Numbered from the stretch's first letter, positions 52,601 to 62,659 are shown. The stretch: 64,000 nt of DNA from Mastigias papua (GCA_964019165.1 OZ025276.1:4277840-4341839); one strand, 5' to 3'. The notes: generated by a model from the sequence alone, not told the origin. Numbers and translations are program-made.

Positions 52601-55600
52601 AGTATCCTTCAAATAAGAATATTTTATTGCTGTAACTCACTTAAGTGGTTAATAGTATCTTTAAACCCTCTTTTAGTAAGCATCTTATTATTTGAAGATA
52701 CTAATGACGAAGCTAAGAATGACACTGGAGGTAAAAATCCCTTCTATTTGCATGATGAAAACTGGCAAAATATGTCATTACATTTTGTAAACACTCGAAC
52801 AAATCTATTTCGTATTGACCTAAGAAATCAAATTTTAATTTGTTTTATTTACTTAGCAAACGTCAGATGGGACTTGCATGAATGTATTCTTTTAGTAGGA
52901 TATTTTCTTCCTTTTCTTGTCTACAATATGCACTTATGCGTCTTTTATATCATCTAGTTGCCATTTCATTATTCGAAGATAGAAATGAAGAAAATATGAA
53001 GGATATGGAAGGTACAAACTGCTTACATTTTGAACTATAGATATGACACATGAGACTAAATTAGTTGGCAATTTGAACAAATTATGCATCCTGGCAACTT
53101 GTGAAGTGCATTATTTAATTTATTGCATTTATTCATGATATACATTGAGATCAACCCGAGTTGCAATATGATTGGTTTCTCTGTATTCATATTCATATGA
53201 ATACAAGAGGTCTCCAAAACAGATTAACTATGAAATGGAACTAAAGTATGCATCATCTAGAAAATTGCTACATTCTGAAAATCAGCAAGTTGACATATGT
53301 TGAATTAAATTCTGAGTGACCTTGGATTTCACCATATCGCCAATGATTATTCTGAGTGCTCTTTGTTGGGGACTACCAGTTCTCTTAAATATGTAGAGTA
53401 CAATTAGCTTCAAACTACATGAGAACTTTAAGAAGATCTATTGTGCATTATGTTACATTAAAATGAGTGCCAATTCAACTTTTCTAAATACCCTTCTTCT
53501 TTCAAAAGCACCCCGGGCGCTTTTTCAATTGTCATTTCATCAATTTATCATGAAAATGTACAAATAAAAATATCACTATGAGCTTATTTGTACTCGGGTG
53601 GTTCCCAAGAGAATTTATGTCAAATATGGAAAGCACGTTGTAAAATAGAACAATGATCATAATAGTTCAAGAAGTCATGTTAACTCCATTTTGTACTTCT
53701 CATAAAAAATAAGTTGTAATAAGTTGTGCAAGCATTATAGATACCTTAAGACTAATGAAGTTGAGATGATTATCGATGCCAGTTTCACTACAGATTTGGA
53801 AAAATGAGTCTGAGGGATTACTAAGCATATCGAGACCGCTAATGCAGAGAGCTAATATAGTTTTTTTTGAAACATCAGGCTTTTTCGAGGAAATAGGATA
53901 TAAAAGCAATGCATACCCTATTACTCCAGTTCAGGGCGCTGCGCCCTTGCCCTGGACATTCAACGAAGTGGGGAATTTTCAGTAGCAAAAAACAATGAAA
54001 TTTGGCGCAAAGTGGGCAAAGACATAAATGAAAGGCTGATTATCTTAGACCCTGTTGTGATACTCCTCTTCACATTCAAGGTATAATAAGAGAATTCTTA
54101 CAAAGAACAAAGTAACTAGACATTTTACACATAATTTCAAGTTTTGTTACATTGACCATCTGTTCGATAATTCAAGACCGCATGCGTTGTGGTCCCCCAA
54201 AGGGTTGCATAGAGCTAAATTTCTTTCTATTTTTTCAGATGATGGTGCTACATCGAAAAAGAGGCGGATTCAGACGTGCCCTTTGAAAGAATGTGGCCAC
54301 AGAAAAGTTAGCTCCGCTTGTTTTGCAAGGCACCTTTCAAAGTTTCATAAGCTAACCAAGCAAGAAAGACAGAGAATCCAGTTCATACATAAAACAAGAA
54401 AAACGTACACATGGAAGGCGGAAAGACCTGCAGCCAAGTATAAGGACTACCATGTGCAAAGGAAATGTCCTGTCCACAAATGTGGTGCAGTTGTGAAGAG
54501 GTTGAAGCCGCATCTTACTGGTAAGTTCCACAACATAACGGACCCGGAACTTCTAAAGTCGCTAATGTTGAAGTGGAAAGGGACAGTACCACAACCAAAG
54601 AAAGGAGTCCCGCATTTTATCCTGTCAAATCCATTTCCCGAATCAGACTCAGGATCTGAATTTCACGAAACAAACCATGAAAGTGATGACCTGGTGGATT
54701 CAGATACCAACAGCTCTTCCAATGATGAAGATGTGGAGTCAGCTAGTTCTAGATCCCTCATAGATGAAGTCAAGGATTTGCAGACTCCACACATAATGAA
54801 CAATTATACTGTAGATGCTATCCTGGATAGTTTCTATCAGTACCTGATTTCAGCAGATTGTGGCAACAAGGATCAGCGTTCATCGCGTCAACATCAATCC
54901 CAGGTACGTGCTATACTCTGTGCCATCGATGAAACAATGGACATTGCCTCATTGACCAATTGCAAGCTAATAAGAGAAAGGTTTCTGAAGCTTCATTGCA
55001 GCAGAAAAAAGCTTGGACCTCGCACAATAAAATCATACCTGCAGAGCCTGAACCATATCTATAATTTCTTTTTGTCTGAGTTCACCGCTCTTTTCGAGAA
55101 TGAACTGCTAACGCAGTGTCAGATAAAAGTACGTAACTGGATGAAAAGCTTTCAAAGAGAGTGCAGCATGCAAAAGCACTTGAAAGATGACTACGAGGAG
55201 GAAACCATACTCACTGCTGAAAAGATACGGAAGTTTGAACAGAGTGAGGTATGTAGAGAGGCCATTCTCCTTCTTGGGAAGCTAGCAGAGACAAACAGAG
55301 CTGCTATTAATTTGTCTCAGCAGTCTTTTACAAATATACGAGACTTCATCATGAGTGAACTTCTCATAAATAATGCTCATCGCTCAGGAGTGCTGGCTAA
55401 CGTAACGTACAGTGAGTTTCTGAATCACAGAATGAAGGACGGCTTATATATAATCAAAGTTCACCGACACAAAACGTTGGGAAGCCATGGGCCAGCCCGA
55501 ATCATTTTGAACGAAACAGTATTCCAGTGGCTGGAAACGTATGTTACCAGAGTTCGGCCATTAATAAATTGTCTTCCAGCAGCTAGTGACAGACTATTCC

Positions 55601-57236
55601 TCACTTGGAATGGAGGGGTCTTAACTTCTGGTGAGTTACTTTTCATCTTAACTTAAATTTTAGCTGCCTAAATTTGAATGAATGAATGAATGAGTGAATA
55701 AATGAATGAATGAATGAATATAGAGAATATAGAATAAGCAAAAGAATATAAAGAGCGTCAGAATCTTTGCGTTAAAACCTGTAGACAGGACAAACATTAT
55801 TTACTATAGACTAAAGCGTGAAAATGGCATGGAATAACTGAAAATTCCTTCAGGGTATGCCCAGGTCATGATTCTTACTACATTTTAAGAAGCACCATTG
55901 TCACGATTAAATTACTTCACTGGATTTTTAGGAACTTGACATTCACTTGAAAATTGCAGGTATGGTTAGCGGAGCAATCAATTCGATTTGGCAGAAATCC
56001 GGTACTGTTTGCCACCGTGTAAACGCTACAAAGTTTAGAAGAGCAGCGGTGACTGCAACTAGAGAAAAGGGAAAAGAGCTATCTCAAGCGGCGGCTGACT
56101 TGATGGGGCACATGAAAGCAACGGCAGATAAAGTGTATCACGTAAGAAGGAGAGAAGACAATGCGCTACAAGCTGCTGCAGAAATGGGTACACTTATGAG
56201 AAAGAAAGAAAAAAAAGAACATGAAATTGTCTCCGATACGATGCCTGATTCAATTGATGCTGCGGCGAAACGGAAAAGATGGAGTAAAGAGGAGAATGAG
56301 GCAATCCAAAAAGTTTTTGCAGGTTAATTTGAATTAATTTGAATTCCAGCTTTGGAATTGGCAAATGACTTTATCACCTTAAAAATAGATACCAACTGTT
56401 AGTGATCTGGCCTGTTGAGATTCTTGGTAGATGTCTAGTTTGTATGCTAAGCCTAATTGATGCATTGAATTGCCATTCCAGCTTCTAGGTGTTTTATGCT
56501 TATCATAAATTATCAAAACAAGCACGCTTGGGCGCAGAAGAGAGTGTGACAAGGGGGCTGCAGGCCCCTAGTTGGACAGTAAACCATGTCACTCAGCAAT
56601 TTTTCTCAGAAAAGCAACAGCAAATTATATTCATACTTCTCAAATCTCTTTGTTACATCTGGATTGCAAAGGTTTGAAAAATGAGACTGGAGTAGGATGT
56701 TTGTTGGGAATGATTTTTTTGCCATTTCACTTTTAATTTCTGGTTGACATTTCAAGATCTTTCATATTTTTGCAGACGACATCCGTTCCAAAGATGTCAC
56801 CATTGAGGATGTAAGAAGAAAATCAATAAATCATCCTTTGCTTGCTGATATCCCGGCTAAAAAAATCATAGATAAGGTGCGAGAATTTTTCAAAAGGGAT
56901 GAAGCTACACTTCTAACAGAGATCCCTGAGGAAAAATTGCAAGATAAAGTTGAGAGAATGTTTCATATTGAGGAGGCTTCTCAGTCCCAAGCAGCAGAGG
57001 TAGCAACTATTTCAAATACGACTTCAAACAAAGGAATTTTTTCTGAACAGCAAGCGCAGCAGTTGAGAAACCTTTGTTCACATATTATAAATGATGGCAG
57101 GGTTCATACAAGTCGAATACAGGAGGCCCTCAATAGGCAAGCAAGTGGTCAGTATTTATTGGAAACTTTTGAACTAGATCAAATTAGAAATAGACTCAAG
57201 TATGAAAGAATGAAATATGTTAAGAGTAAAAAATGA
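45504..57236 (+). CDS. SET methyltransferase - zinc finger - tyrosine recombinase - Myb-like fusion gene
   Basis: Fifteen inferred exons join without stop: 45504-45603, 45710-45872, 46447-46636, 47928-47985, 48258-48305, 48805-48888, 49257-49331, 49745-49828, 50197-50271, 52215-52244, 52698-52730, 52979-53011, 54239-55630, 55960-56322, 56776-57236. Their sum is 3,189 nt, 1,062 codons plus TGA. From exon four onward every junction is phase 1. Domain order is a KMT5A-like SET domain, a low-complexity acidic linker, two C2H2-like fingers, a Crypton-like tyrosine recombinase and a Myb/SANT-like C-terminal region. A nuclear chromatin or DNA-rearranging role is likely from the domains. The biochemical activity is inference. 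An AATAAA lies at 57764-57769. Alternatives are two separate adjacent genes (a SET gene and a recombinase gene); the consistent phases across the micro-exons argue against this. The 5' end is incomplete. Confidence 0.72.
46637..47455. other. Intron sequence, nothing recognised
   Basis: This lies between the SET exons and the first linker exon. No exon or repeat is supported before the motif cluster at 47456. Confidence 0.45.
47456..47830. repeat. Cluster of a self-complementary TTCCATTTGGAA motif
   Basis: A perfect palindrome GGTTCCATTTGGAACC (47456-47471) is followed by several variants: CATTTGGAAC near 47519, CATCTGGAAC near 47648, CATTTGGAAT near 47711, GTTCCAAATGGAACCGTCCC near 47732 and GGTTCTACTTGGAACCGTTC near 47799. 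The layout resembles a small non-autonomous element with subterminal repeats inside the intron. Open frames across it are not credible genes. Confidence 0.5.
47928..48305 (+). CDS. First linker exons after the SET domain
   Basis: Exon 47928-47985 (58 bp, phase 0 to 1; after CTATATAG, before GTAGGG) reads VNKETMESQWECAEPSFSI. Exon 48258-48305 (48 bp, phase 1-1; after CTTATAG, before GTGAGT) reads VQSIECVDCMAENITV. Both keep the reading frame from the SET exon to the later micro-exons. The peptides are acidic, contain Cys, and match nothing I know. Splice-site quality is good, but no independent evidence of expression exists here. Confidence 0.55.
48632..50468. repeat. 940-bp tandem duplication carrying two micro-exons
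   Basis: The block 48632-49571 is repeated at 49572 to about 50468 with an offset of exactly 940 bp and very few differences over about 870 bp. Examples are ATAATACTAG/ATACTACTAG near 49120/50060 and TTGGGG/TTTGGG near 48861/49801. Each copy holds an 84-bp and a 75-bp exon with intact splice sites, so the duplication adds 53 codons to the linker in frame. Copies diverge after the 'ttggcttctttgct' stretch. Confidence 0.95.
48805..50271 (+). CDS. Duplicated pair of linker micro-exons (two copies)
   Basis: Exons 48805-48888 and 49745-49828 (84 bp, after TTTTTATAG, before GTACGT) read DETEPIRKPSVDDDSCLVLG then SKCTDKL; the second copy has F for L in SCLVFG. Exons 49257-49331 and 50197-50271 (75 bp, after CCATTGTAG, before GTAAGA) read DEGKKVKKSQYMDESCCAKE then SNSSG. 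All four are phase 1-1, so adding or removing any of them preserves frame. The segments are acidic and Lys/Ser-rich and look like a flexible linker. Alternative inclusion is plausible but unproven. Confidence 0.65.
50501..50978. mobile_element. ~480-bp Tc1/mariner (pogo/Tigger)-type MITE in an intron
   Basis: The left end CAGTATACTCTTGAGAGCTG..TACTGGGAC and inverted right end CAGTATGCTCCCGATAACTG..GGACTCCC share the CAGTAT..CTGGGAC pattern of pogo/Tigger-type ends. TA follows the right end; the left flank reads TG, so the TA duplication is not perfect. No transposase remains. It separates the duplicated micro-exons from a third exon-like copy. Confidence 0.55.
51166..51249 (+). pseudogene. 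Third copy of the 84-bp micro-exon, donor lost
   Basis: After CTTTCATAG comes DETVPMRKRPFEGASWPNME then SNGIDKL, the same length (84 bp) and clearly homologous to the exons at 48805 and 49745. The position of the splice donor reads CTTCGACAAT instead of CTGAGTACGT. Without a GT the exon cannot be spliced normally and reading on meets a stop. It is an older, now dead, copy of the same exon. Confidence 0.75.
51250..52214. other. Intron sequence, nothing recognised
   Basis: AT-rich. A 63-codon open frame at 51589-51780 lacks recognised features and splice context. Confidence 0.45.
52215..53011 (+). CDS. Three very small linker exons
   Basis: Exon 52215-52244 (30 bp; after ATATTTTAG, before GTATGA) reads VQRSVEYGDE. 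Exon 52698-52730 (33 bp; after TATTTGAAG, before GTAAAA) reads DTNDEAKNDTG. Exon 52979-53011 (33 bp; after ATTCGAAG, before GTACAA) reads DRNEENMKDME. All are phase 1-1 and resemble one another (D/E-rich, TTGAAG/TCGAAG acceptors), so they are probably old duplicates. The acceptors of the last two have weak pyrimidine tracts, which lowers confidence. Between them lie ordinary AT-rich intron stretches. Confidence 0.5.
53012..54238. other. Intron sequence with a short GC-rich palindrome
   Basis: No exon is supported. A palindrome AGGGCGCTGCGCCCT (53934-53948) in a GC-rich island may be MITE debris. Confidence 0.45.
54239..55630 (+). CDS. Zinc-finger and tyrosine recombinase exon
   Basis: The acceptor TATTTTTTCAG precedes 54239. 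The ATG further upstream at 54187 lies in the intron. Residues about 14-36 form a C2H2-like finger (CPLKEC, C-x4-C-x12-H-x4-H) and about 85-108 a second (CPVHKC, C-x4-C-x9-H-x5-H). An acidic Ser spacer follows. Then comes a helical core-binding region (ILDSFYQYLISADCGNKDQR.., TIKSYLQSLNHIYNF) and the start of the catalytic domain. That part has box I Arg in NNAHRSGVLANVTYSEF (Arg codon 55381-55383) and the beta-hairpin Lys in HRHKTLGSHGPARI (Lys codon 55471-55473). It ends RLFLTWNGGVLTSG at a GTGAGT donor. Tyrosine recombinases cut and rejoin DNA through a covalent Tyr-DNA link; Cryptons and related elements use such enzymes. Confidence 0.88.
55960..57236 (+). CDS. Recombinase catalytic C-terminus and Myb/SANT-like region, two exons
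   Basis: Exon 55960-56322 (after AAATTGCAG, before GTTAAT) carries the rest of the recombinase: ATKFRRAAVTATRE with the box II Arg (56037-56039), DLMGHMKATADKVYHVRRRE with the box III-like His (56109-56111) and the presumed nucleophile Tyr (56136-56138). The usual His three residues before the box II Arg is Thr here. The exon ends with KRKRWSKEENEAIQKVF, the first helix of a Myb/SANT-like domain. Exon 56776-57236 (after TTTTTGCAG) continues this with DVTIEDVRRKSINHPLLADI and KKIIDKVREFF, then a Gln/Ala-rich stretch. It closes with IRNRLKYERMKYVKSKK and TGA. The decayed paralogue at 7.4-9.7 kb has the same two parts without introns. Confidence 0.85.
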
Positions 57237-58639
57237 GCTCTATTCTATGAAGCAAATGCAAGCTCTATAAGACACATAAAGACCCCGTTTCCGAGATCAC
57301 GTGGTGTAGAAGTACACTGAGAGCTTGGATGGCTCTTCTCGTATACTTATTATTACAAGAAAGTGAGAACTTGATCCACCTAGCAAGATACGAAATTGAG
57401 GTCACTTTCCGAATGAAGAGACTGTGCCTCCTTAGATCACAGCTGGGAGTCCGTGTCCTTCCCCTAGCCTCATTTTCTATGCCACTAAGGACATTTTATA
57501 TAACTCGCAGCCTGAAGTGTTTTCCAAACTAAGAGTGTTTAAGAATTTGCAGCTTATAAGTTTCTATGGTTTCAGACCCTATTCAAATCTATTCCAGAAA
57601 AACTTTAGAATAATAATGCTTTGCTTGGATGCATTTTGCATGAGAAATTGCTAAGCAAGCTTTAACAAATGAAATTAACTCACTGGGGCCTAATTAAACC
57701 ATCACATACAGAAGATGGATGAAAACGGTATCATATTTCAATTGAATCAAAACTTTAAGAAAAAATAAATTGACCTACATACTTGTTGAATACTAGCTTT
57801 TGATGACAAATCTTTTGGTAGAAAGTTGCTATACAAAATTGTACCTTAGAAAGTTGTTGAACTTTATTTCCTATTTGCGGGATCCTACTGACTGATGTAG
57901 GAAATGTTCAAAAGTTTAAGCAGTCTGATTTTATCTCTGCAATGCCTTGACCCAGATAATGATTGCAAAGTGCGGTCTACTTATATGTACATGGTTTCAC
58001 ATTAAAGACTTTTTCAATATCCATGTAAAACAAGCCATTAACAGTCAAAAAATGTGATTTTCAGTTATCACTCACATATCAACATATAGTGAGAGCTTAG
58101 CATCTGCTTTATGCTTCTGCTATTCAAGATTTTCTCTCCTTTACCCATAATCTTTAAACGTTGATTTGATGTAGCGTATTATTAGAAATAGTCATCATCG
58201 AACTCGAGTTCAAATGCTGGTTTTCAAAAATTTTTGCATGTTAAGCCCAAGTGGTCGCAAACAGTTTACATCGACATCCTTTGACCAGTATAACTCCCCT
58301 TTGGTTGATGTCAAGGTTGCTATGACGTCTACCAAATGAATTCACTAGTAAAGAAAGCTCTATATGACATCGTTTTTATCTTGAAATATAAGAACGTTAA
58401 TAAAAAAACATTTTAAGCTGTAGGTGTTACAAGTATGAGATATTTTCAGTCTTTTAACCAAACTATCACTTATGAGCTTGTTACGTGAAGATTGTGAAAG
58501 AACATACATGAATTTGATACAGCTGCTGATAAAGCCGAATGCTCCTGGAACGTAGAAAACATCCATAAGAAAATGCAACATGGCATTGTGTTTTAAGTTA
58601 AATTTCAATCACGGACTTTTGATCTGAGTTTATTCCATT
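57237..58639. other. 3' flank of the recombinase gene, no further gene seen
   Basis: A consensus AATAAA (57764-57769) could serve polyadenylation of the SET-recombinase transcript. Otherwise AT-rich and unassigned. Confidence 0.45.
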
Positions 58640-59031
58640 GTACTGCTTCACTATAGCCCGAAAAAGCGGGAACATTCTTTTAGCATACTGCAAGCTTTTC
58701 GTCAGACACTGGTTAGAATATGAAACGTTGTCTGAGTATTAAGCCAGATGCGGATACTAGTGATATGATAAATCATGCGTCTATTTGGCACTATGACTGA
58801 CCGATTAGCACCTATGCACCATTGTCTACTTGAAGATTCCAAGTGAGAAAATGAACTCTGTTTGCTTACACAAGTCTGGGCTTTGAACTTTAGTGTAAAC
58901 TGATTCCAAAACATTTACATGATCGTCCATTCATTTATGTTTCATATTCTGACGAGTGTCGGACGAGAAAAGCTGGCATTATGCTAAAAGAATGTTCCCG
59001 CATTTTCGTGTTATAATGAAGTTCTGTAGTG
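58640..59031. mobile_element. ~390-bp MITE/foldback with ~85-bp inverted ends
   Basis: The left arm (58640 to about 58728) and inverted right arm (about 58940-59031) share GCGGGAACATTCTTTTAGCA and AGAATATGAAAC. Short mismatched stretches separate these blocks. No coding capacity. Confidence 0.8.
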
Positions 59032-59550
59032 CCAACAGATTTTTCAGATTGTACTGCTCTTCAGTAAATTCTGAGTGCATATTGTAAAAGTATGGAACTC
59101 AGGATATACTTGCTATTAATTTCTTCTGAAATTTTTTAGTAGTTGAGTAGCATTAAGAGTGTTTTTTAATAGTATTTTATACTTAGATAGCCTGTGTCGC
59201 CTGTATTTGTTATTGCTTTTTCTCATCATCTTCAACATAAATCTGCAAGCTTTTCTTCCATTCATTTCATTCTTGCAACAAATCAAGGGAGTGCTCTAAA
59301 GCTACGTGTTTATTGGTCTGTTCGAAACATGTGCATCTGGAACCACTAATTTGAAAGGATTAGTTTGGCAGGAAATCAACAAAATCTGTCGTACCGATTC
59401 TAAAGCTTCCGACGGATCACATATGCAAAATCATATTGTTCTCATACACTTTGCTCAAAGGAATGATGGTCAGGTGAATCGAGGGTAATGGGAGTTATCC
59501 CTATCAGCAACCACATATGCTCATTATTTCTTTATGGAAGTAATAGCCCG
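59032..59550. other. No recognisable feature
   Basis: Nothing supportable. Confidence 0.4.
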
Positions 59551-59949
59551 TACTCTTAGGTTCCTAATAAACGGGGAGGGGGTCATAATAGTAGGGGGTT
59601 GGAAAATTTTCGAAAATTTAATAAACGGGGGGTGTTATTAAACGGGGGGTCGGAATTTCAAAAACAAGAGAAACTAATAAGGACAGTTTTTAAGATAACC
59701 CAAGAATAAGAAATATAAGCCAAATACAGCATGAAAATCTATGTATATACTGTAAGCATAAAAAATATCTCTGATCTATTAACGGAGCACACAAAGGTAA
59801 ACAATTTGCAAAAGTTGAAGAAAAAAAGGACAACCTCATCTCTCAAATATTTGAAAATTAATAAACGGGGGGTCCCAATAAGGTTTGGGGGTCGTAAAAA
59901 TCGGAAAATTAATAAGCGTCCCGGGACGTTTATTAGGAACCTAAGAGTA
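59551..59949. mobile_element. ~400-bp MITE with perfect 23-bp inverted ends and TA flanks
   Basis: 59551-59573 and 59927-59949 are exact reverse complements (outer bases TACTCTTAGGTTCC). If the outer TA is the target duplication, the element is CTCTTAGG...CCTAAGAG flanked by TA, as for Tc1/mariner-type MITEs. The interior repeats TTAATAAACGGGGGG several times. An open frame through it is a by-product. Confidence 0.88.
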
Positions 59950-60384
59950 GATGCACAGCGTTTAGCATTTAGCTACACATATGGTGTAAGGTTGATATAT
60001 ATGAGATGGTTCGACTTAACACTCTTGATGCCAGAAGCATAAGCTACAATCAATTTAGCCAACGTGAATGATTGTTTAAGCATATTTGTTAGTTCACCTT
60101 TTGCTAATCACCCTCTAAGTCGGCATTGATTTCTAATCACTTTTGCAAATGACGTTTTAACATGGTTGGAGATTAAAGAAATATTTGAAAATGGCCGAAG
60201 AAAACGTATTTTCAGAGGATTGATCCACTTAGGGCAGATGCTTATTAAAAAGTATGGGTCTATTGGCTCTTAGAAATTCTATTGCGGGAGCTTATGCAAG
60301 GGGTTGCAATATGGTTGCACTAAGAAGTTTATCGTACAGATATAACTGCTAAGTCTTCAATCCACCTTTTGCTTATTTCTAGGA
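59950..60384. other. No recognisable feature
   Basis: Nothing supportable. Confidence 0.4.
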
Positions 60385-60838
60385 CTTACCGTAAATCCTC
60401 GAAACAGCCCCCGGGGGGCTGATTTGCAAAAATGAATTTTTGTGTGGGAGCTTATTCGAGGGGAGGGCGTATTTCAAAGTTTGGCATTTTCCTGAAAAGT
60501 TGACATAAAAAGCGACATCATTTTCTCAATAAATTAAATTTTGAGCTTCTAATTACAGACGCTGATATCGTTAAAAAGAGTTACACAGTGTTGTGTGAAG
60601 ATATAGAAAAAATTATAATGTTTTCATTATCATGAAAGTCGCGTTTCTCTTTGCTTTTTTGCCTCCATTCAAAGGACGTGATACGGTACAGCTACTGTCC
60701 TGTGAGGGCTTCTTGAAATAGGATATTGTTCGACAATTATGCTTCCCTTGAATAAGCCCCCATGGGGGCCTATTCGAGGGAGGCTTATTTACAAAAATGA
60801 TTTTTGTAGGTGGGGGCTTATTCGGGAATTTATGGTAG
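60385..60838. mobile_element. ~450-bp MITE with AATAAGCCCCC-type inverted ends
   Basis: The left end CTTACCGTAAATCCTCGAAA..CAGCCCCC matches the inverted right end (CTACCATAAATTCCCGAATA..AGCCCCC). A second inverted layer lies inside ('ggagcttattcgagggg' against 'ccctcgaataggcccc', and CAAAAATGAATTTTTGT). No transposase. The design resembles the widespread 'GCTTATTCGAGG' MITEs of invertebrates, in my recollection. Confidence 0.8.
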
Positions 60839-61429
60839 TTATGGATAGGCGTTCTGAAAGGCTACAGGTAGCCGCTATAGCTTCATCTACATGTGAATCA
60901 ATTTGTAGCTGATAGTGCAATGTCAGAGCTAAAGCTAATGATTGTTAGCCTGAGGAGAATTGACAGCTTCCTGACTTCTCCCCTTCTCCTCGTTAGAAAA
61001 TATACCTGTTTCATAAATATCCAATGTTGTCTAATGTCTAAATTGCCTATACCTCAATAACTTAAAAACATATCACGAACAACTCAGCCTCAAAAGTTTG
61101 GAAATATTAAAAACAGCCAGCCTGAGCCTCAATTTTACTGATTCTTATAAAAAATATCGTTCATAGCTCAAGCTGCCTTGAGGTAGAAGAGAGCAGGTAT
61201 TGCTCAAGATCAAATACGGGCTGCCTTTCATCTGTATTGTATTTCTTGGAAGAAACCTGTGCCATTTCAAGGTTATGCTGTGAGATAGTGAGATTTGATC
61301 GAAATCCTGAGTCTCTCGGCCAAAACGGGAGAGTTGAAAAGTCTCGTAGGAAGCAAGCATAGACTTTGGGAAGCATTGAATAGCCGTCTACTTGGACATT
61401 TTACACATGAAGATAGCTCCTCCACGCAT
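60839..61429. other. No recognisable feature
   Basis: Nothing supportable. Confidence 0.4.
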
Positions 61430-62200
61430 GTTGAGCAAATCTAAGGTGCAAATGAGGTTCCTATGTACATCTAATTTTTAGCCCCCTTTAGCCGAACCAT
61501 ATGCTATCATCATATCTTTAGAGACTACCTTTATGGAAAGCGAGCATAAATTTCTGGAATCATTCTTTCACCGTTTTTTACGAAAACTTTGCCATTTAAC
61601 ATCGCTTCTTGTGAAATAAAATCCGGCCCTTTATGCATGTAATTTTCCAACTCATTGCCTTGCATGTCAAATATACTATTACATTTTTAGGAAATACCTA
61701 TTTGTTTAGAGAGCAGAACGTTTTGGAAGCTCTAGGTAGCCACTTTATAAGACAATTCTCCCTATAGAAATGGCGCATCGTGGGAGGTGCGCGACATTTT
61801 TCAAATCTTAGGTGCACAACTGCTCCATATCTGCATCTAATTTTTCGACACCCTTTCATTATAAGTCTTTTTTAATGTCTTTAAAGACTACCTCTGTGGA
61901 AAATAAGAAGAAATTTATGGAATATACATTTTGTTGATTTCTGGACAAATACTGCTGGCAAAAGTAGCCCAACAACACAAAGTTGAGGCCATTGCAAGAC
62001 TACTTCCACACGCTTGAATTTGAGAACCAAATATTATGTGATACGTTCAGACAGCATCTCTGTAGAAAGAAAGCTTACATTTCTGGGCCCTCTTCATGGA
62101 TGTCCCTTAACAACCATTACCCTCAGAAATCCGCCCAATGAGGCAGAAAGGTACACTTTTTCCGACGAGGAATACTTCTCAACATCGTAGGTGCATTGAG
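61430..62200. repeat. Degenerate tandem repeat, about 365 bp, about 2.3 copies
   Basis: The block 'aaatctaaggtgcaaatg..tacatctaatttttag..cttta' plus 'tctttagagactacctttatggaaag..aaatttctggaat' (61437-61562) recurs at 61802-61922 with an offset of about 365 bp. A third, partial copy begins near 62045 ('gacagcatctctgtagaaagaaagcttacatttctgg') and near 62180. Confidence 0.65.
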
Positions 62201-62619
62201 CGCTGTACATGCAACTGGCCCCTTCTCCATCTATCAGACAAATTCACTCCCGCACATAGATGATGTTTCTGTCCCCGTCTGCAGAAGACAGCCCTATCTT
62301 TCAAATACCTCTCAGCATCCCTCTTGTAACATTATTTTAAGCAAAGTGTTCGATATGGCTGTGCTTTGTAATCATCAAGTACAACCTTGCAATAAATGGA
62401 TGGGTAGATACCTGGCTTCACAGCCACCTCCATGCAAGTACGTCATTAATTATGATAACCTCAGTATAATCAACTTTAACGCGTGAAATCAAACAACAGA
62501 GCCGAGAAAATGATGCTACTTTTGCAAAGAATATATGAGAGCTTCATAAAGGATGCAAATATAGCAACTGCTATATGCCATACAAGCTGTGAGCCCGAGC
62601 CTGAGCCCAAGCCCTCACT
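62201..62619. other. No recognisable feature
   Basis: Nothing supportable. Position 62590-62618 is a GAGCCC/GAGCCT-like run leading into the telomere-type tract. Confidence 0.4.
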
Positions 62620-62659
62620 CTAACCTTAACCCTAACCCTAACTCTAAACCTAAACCTAC
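62620..62659. repeat. Interstitial telomere-like (CCCTAA)n tract
   Basis: About six to seven units of CTAACC / CCCTAA with variants (CTAACCTTAACCCTAACCCT, then AACTCTAAACCTAAACC). The TTAGGG type is the usual animal telomere repeat. The tract is degenerate, so it is interstitial. Confidence 0.85.

Noticed and set aside
53776..53985. 69-codon open frame
   Set aside because: No domain, no splice context; it crosses a GC palindrome typical of MITE debris.
54187..54238. ATG at 54187 as start of the zinc-finger/recombinase protein
   Set aside because: The first 17 codons have no match to the paralogue, and a strong acceptor (TATTTTTTCAG) sits at 54238. The paralogue has an acceptor in the same phase at 7405.
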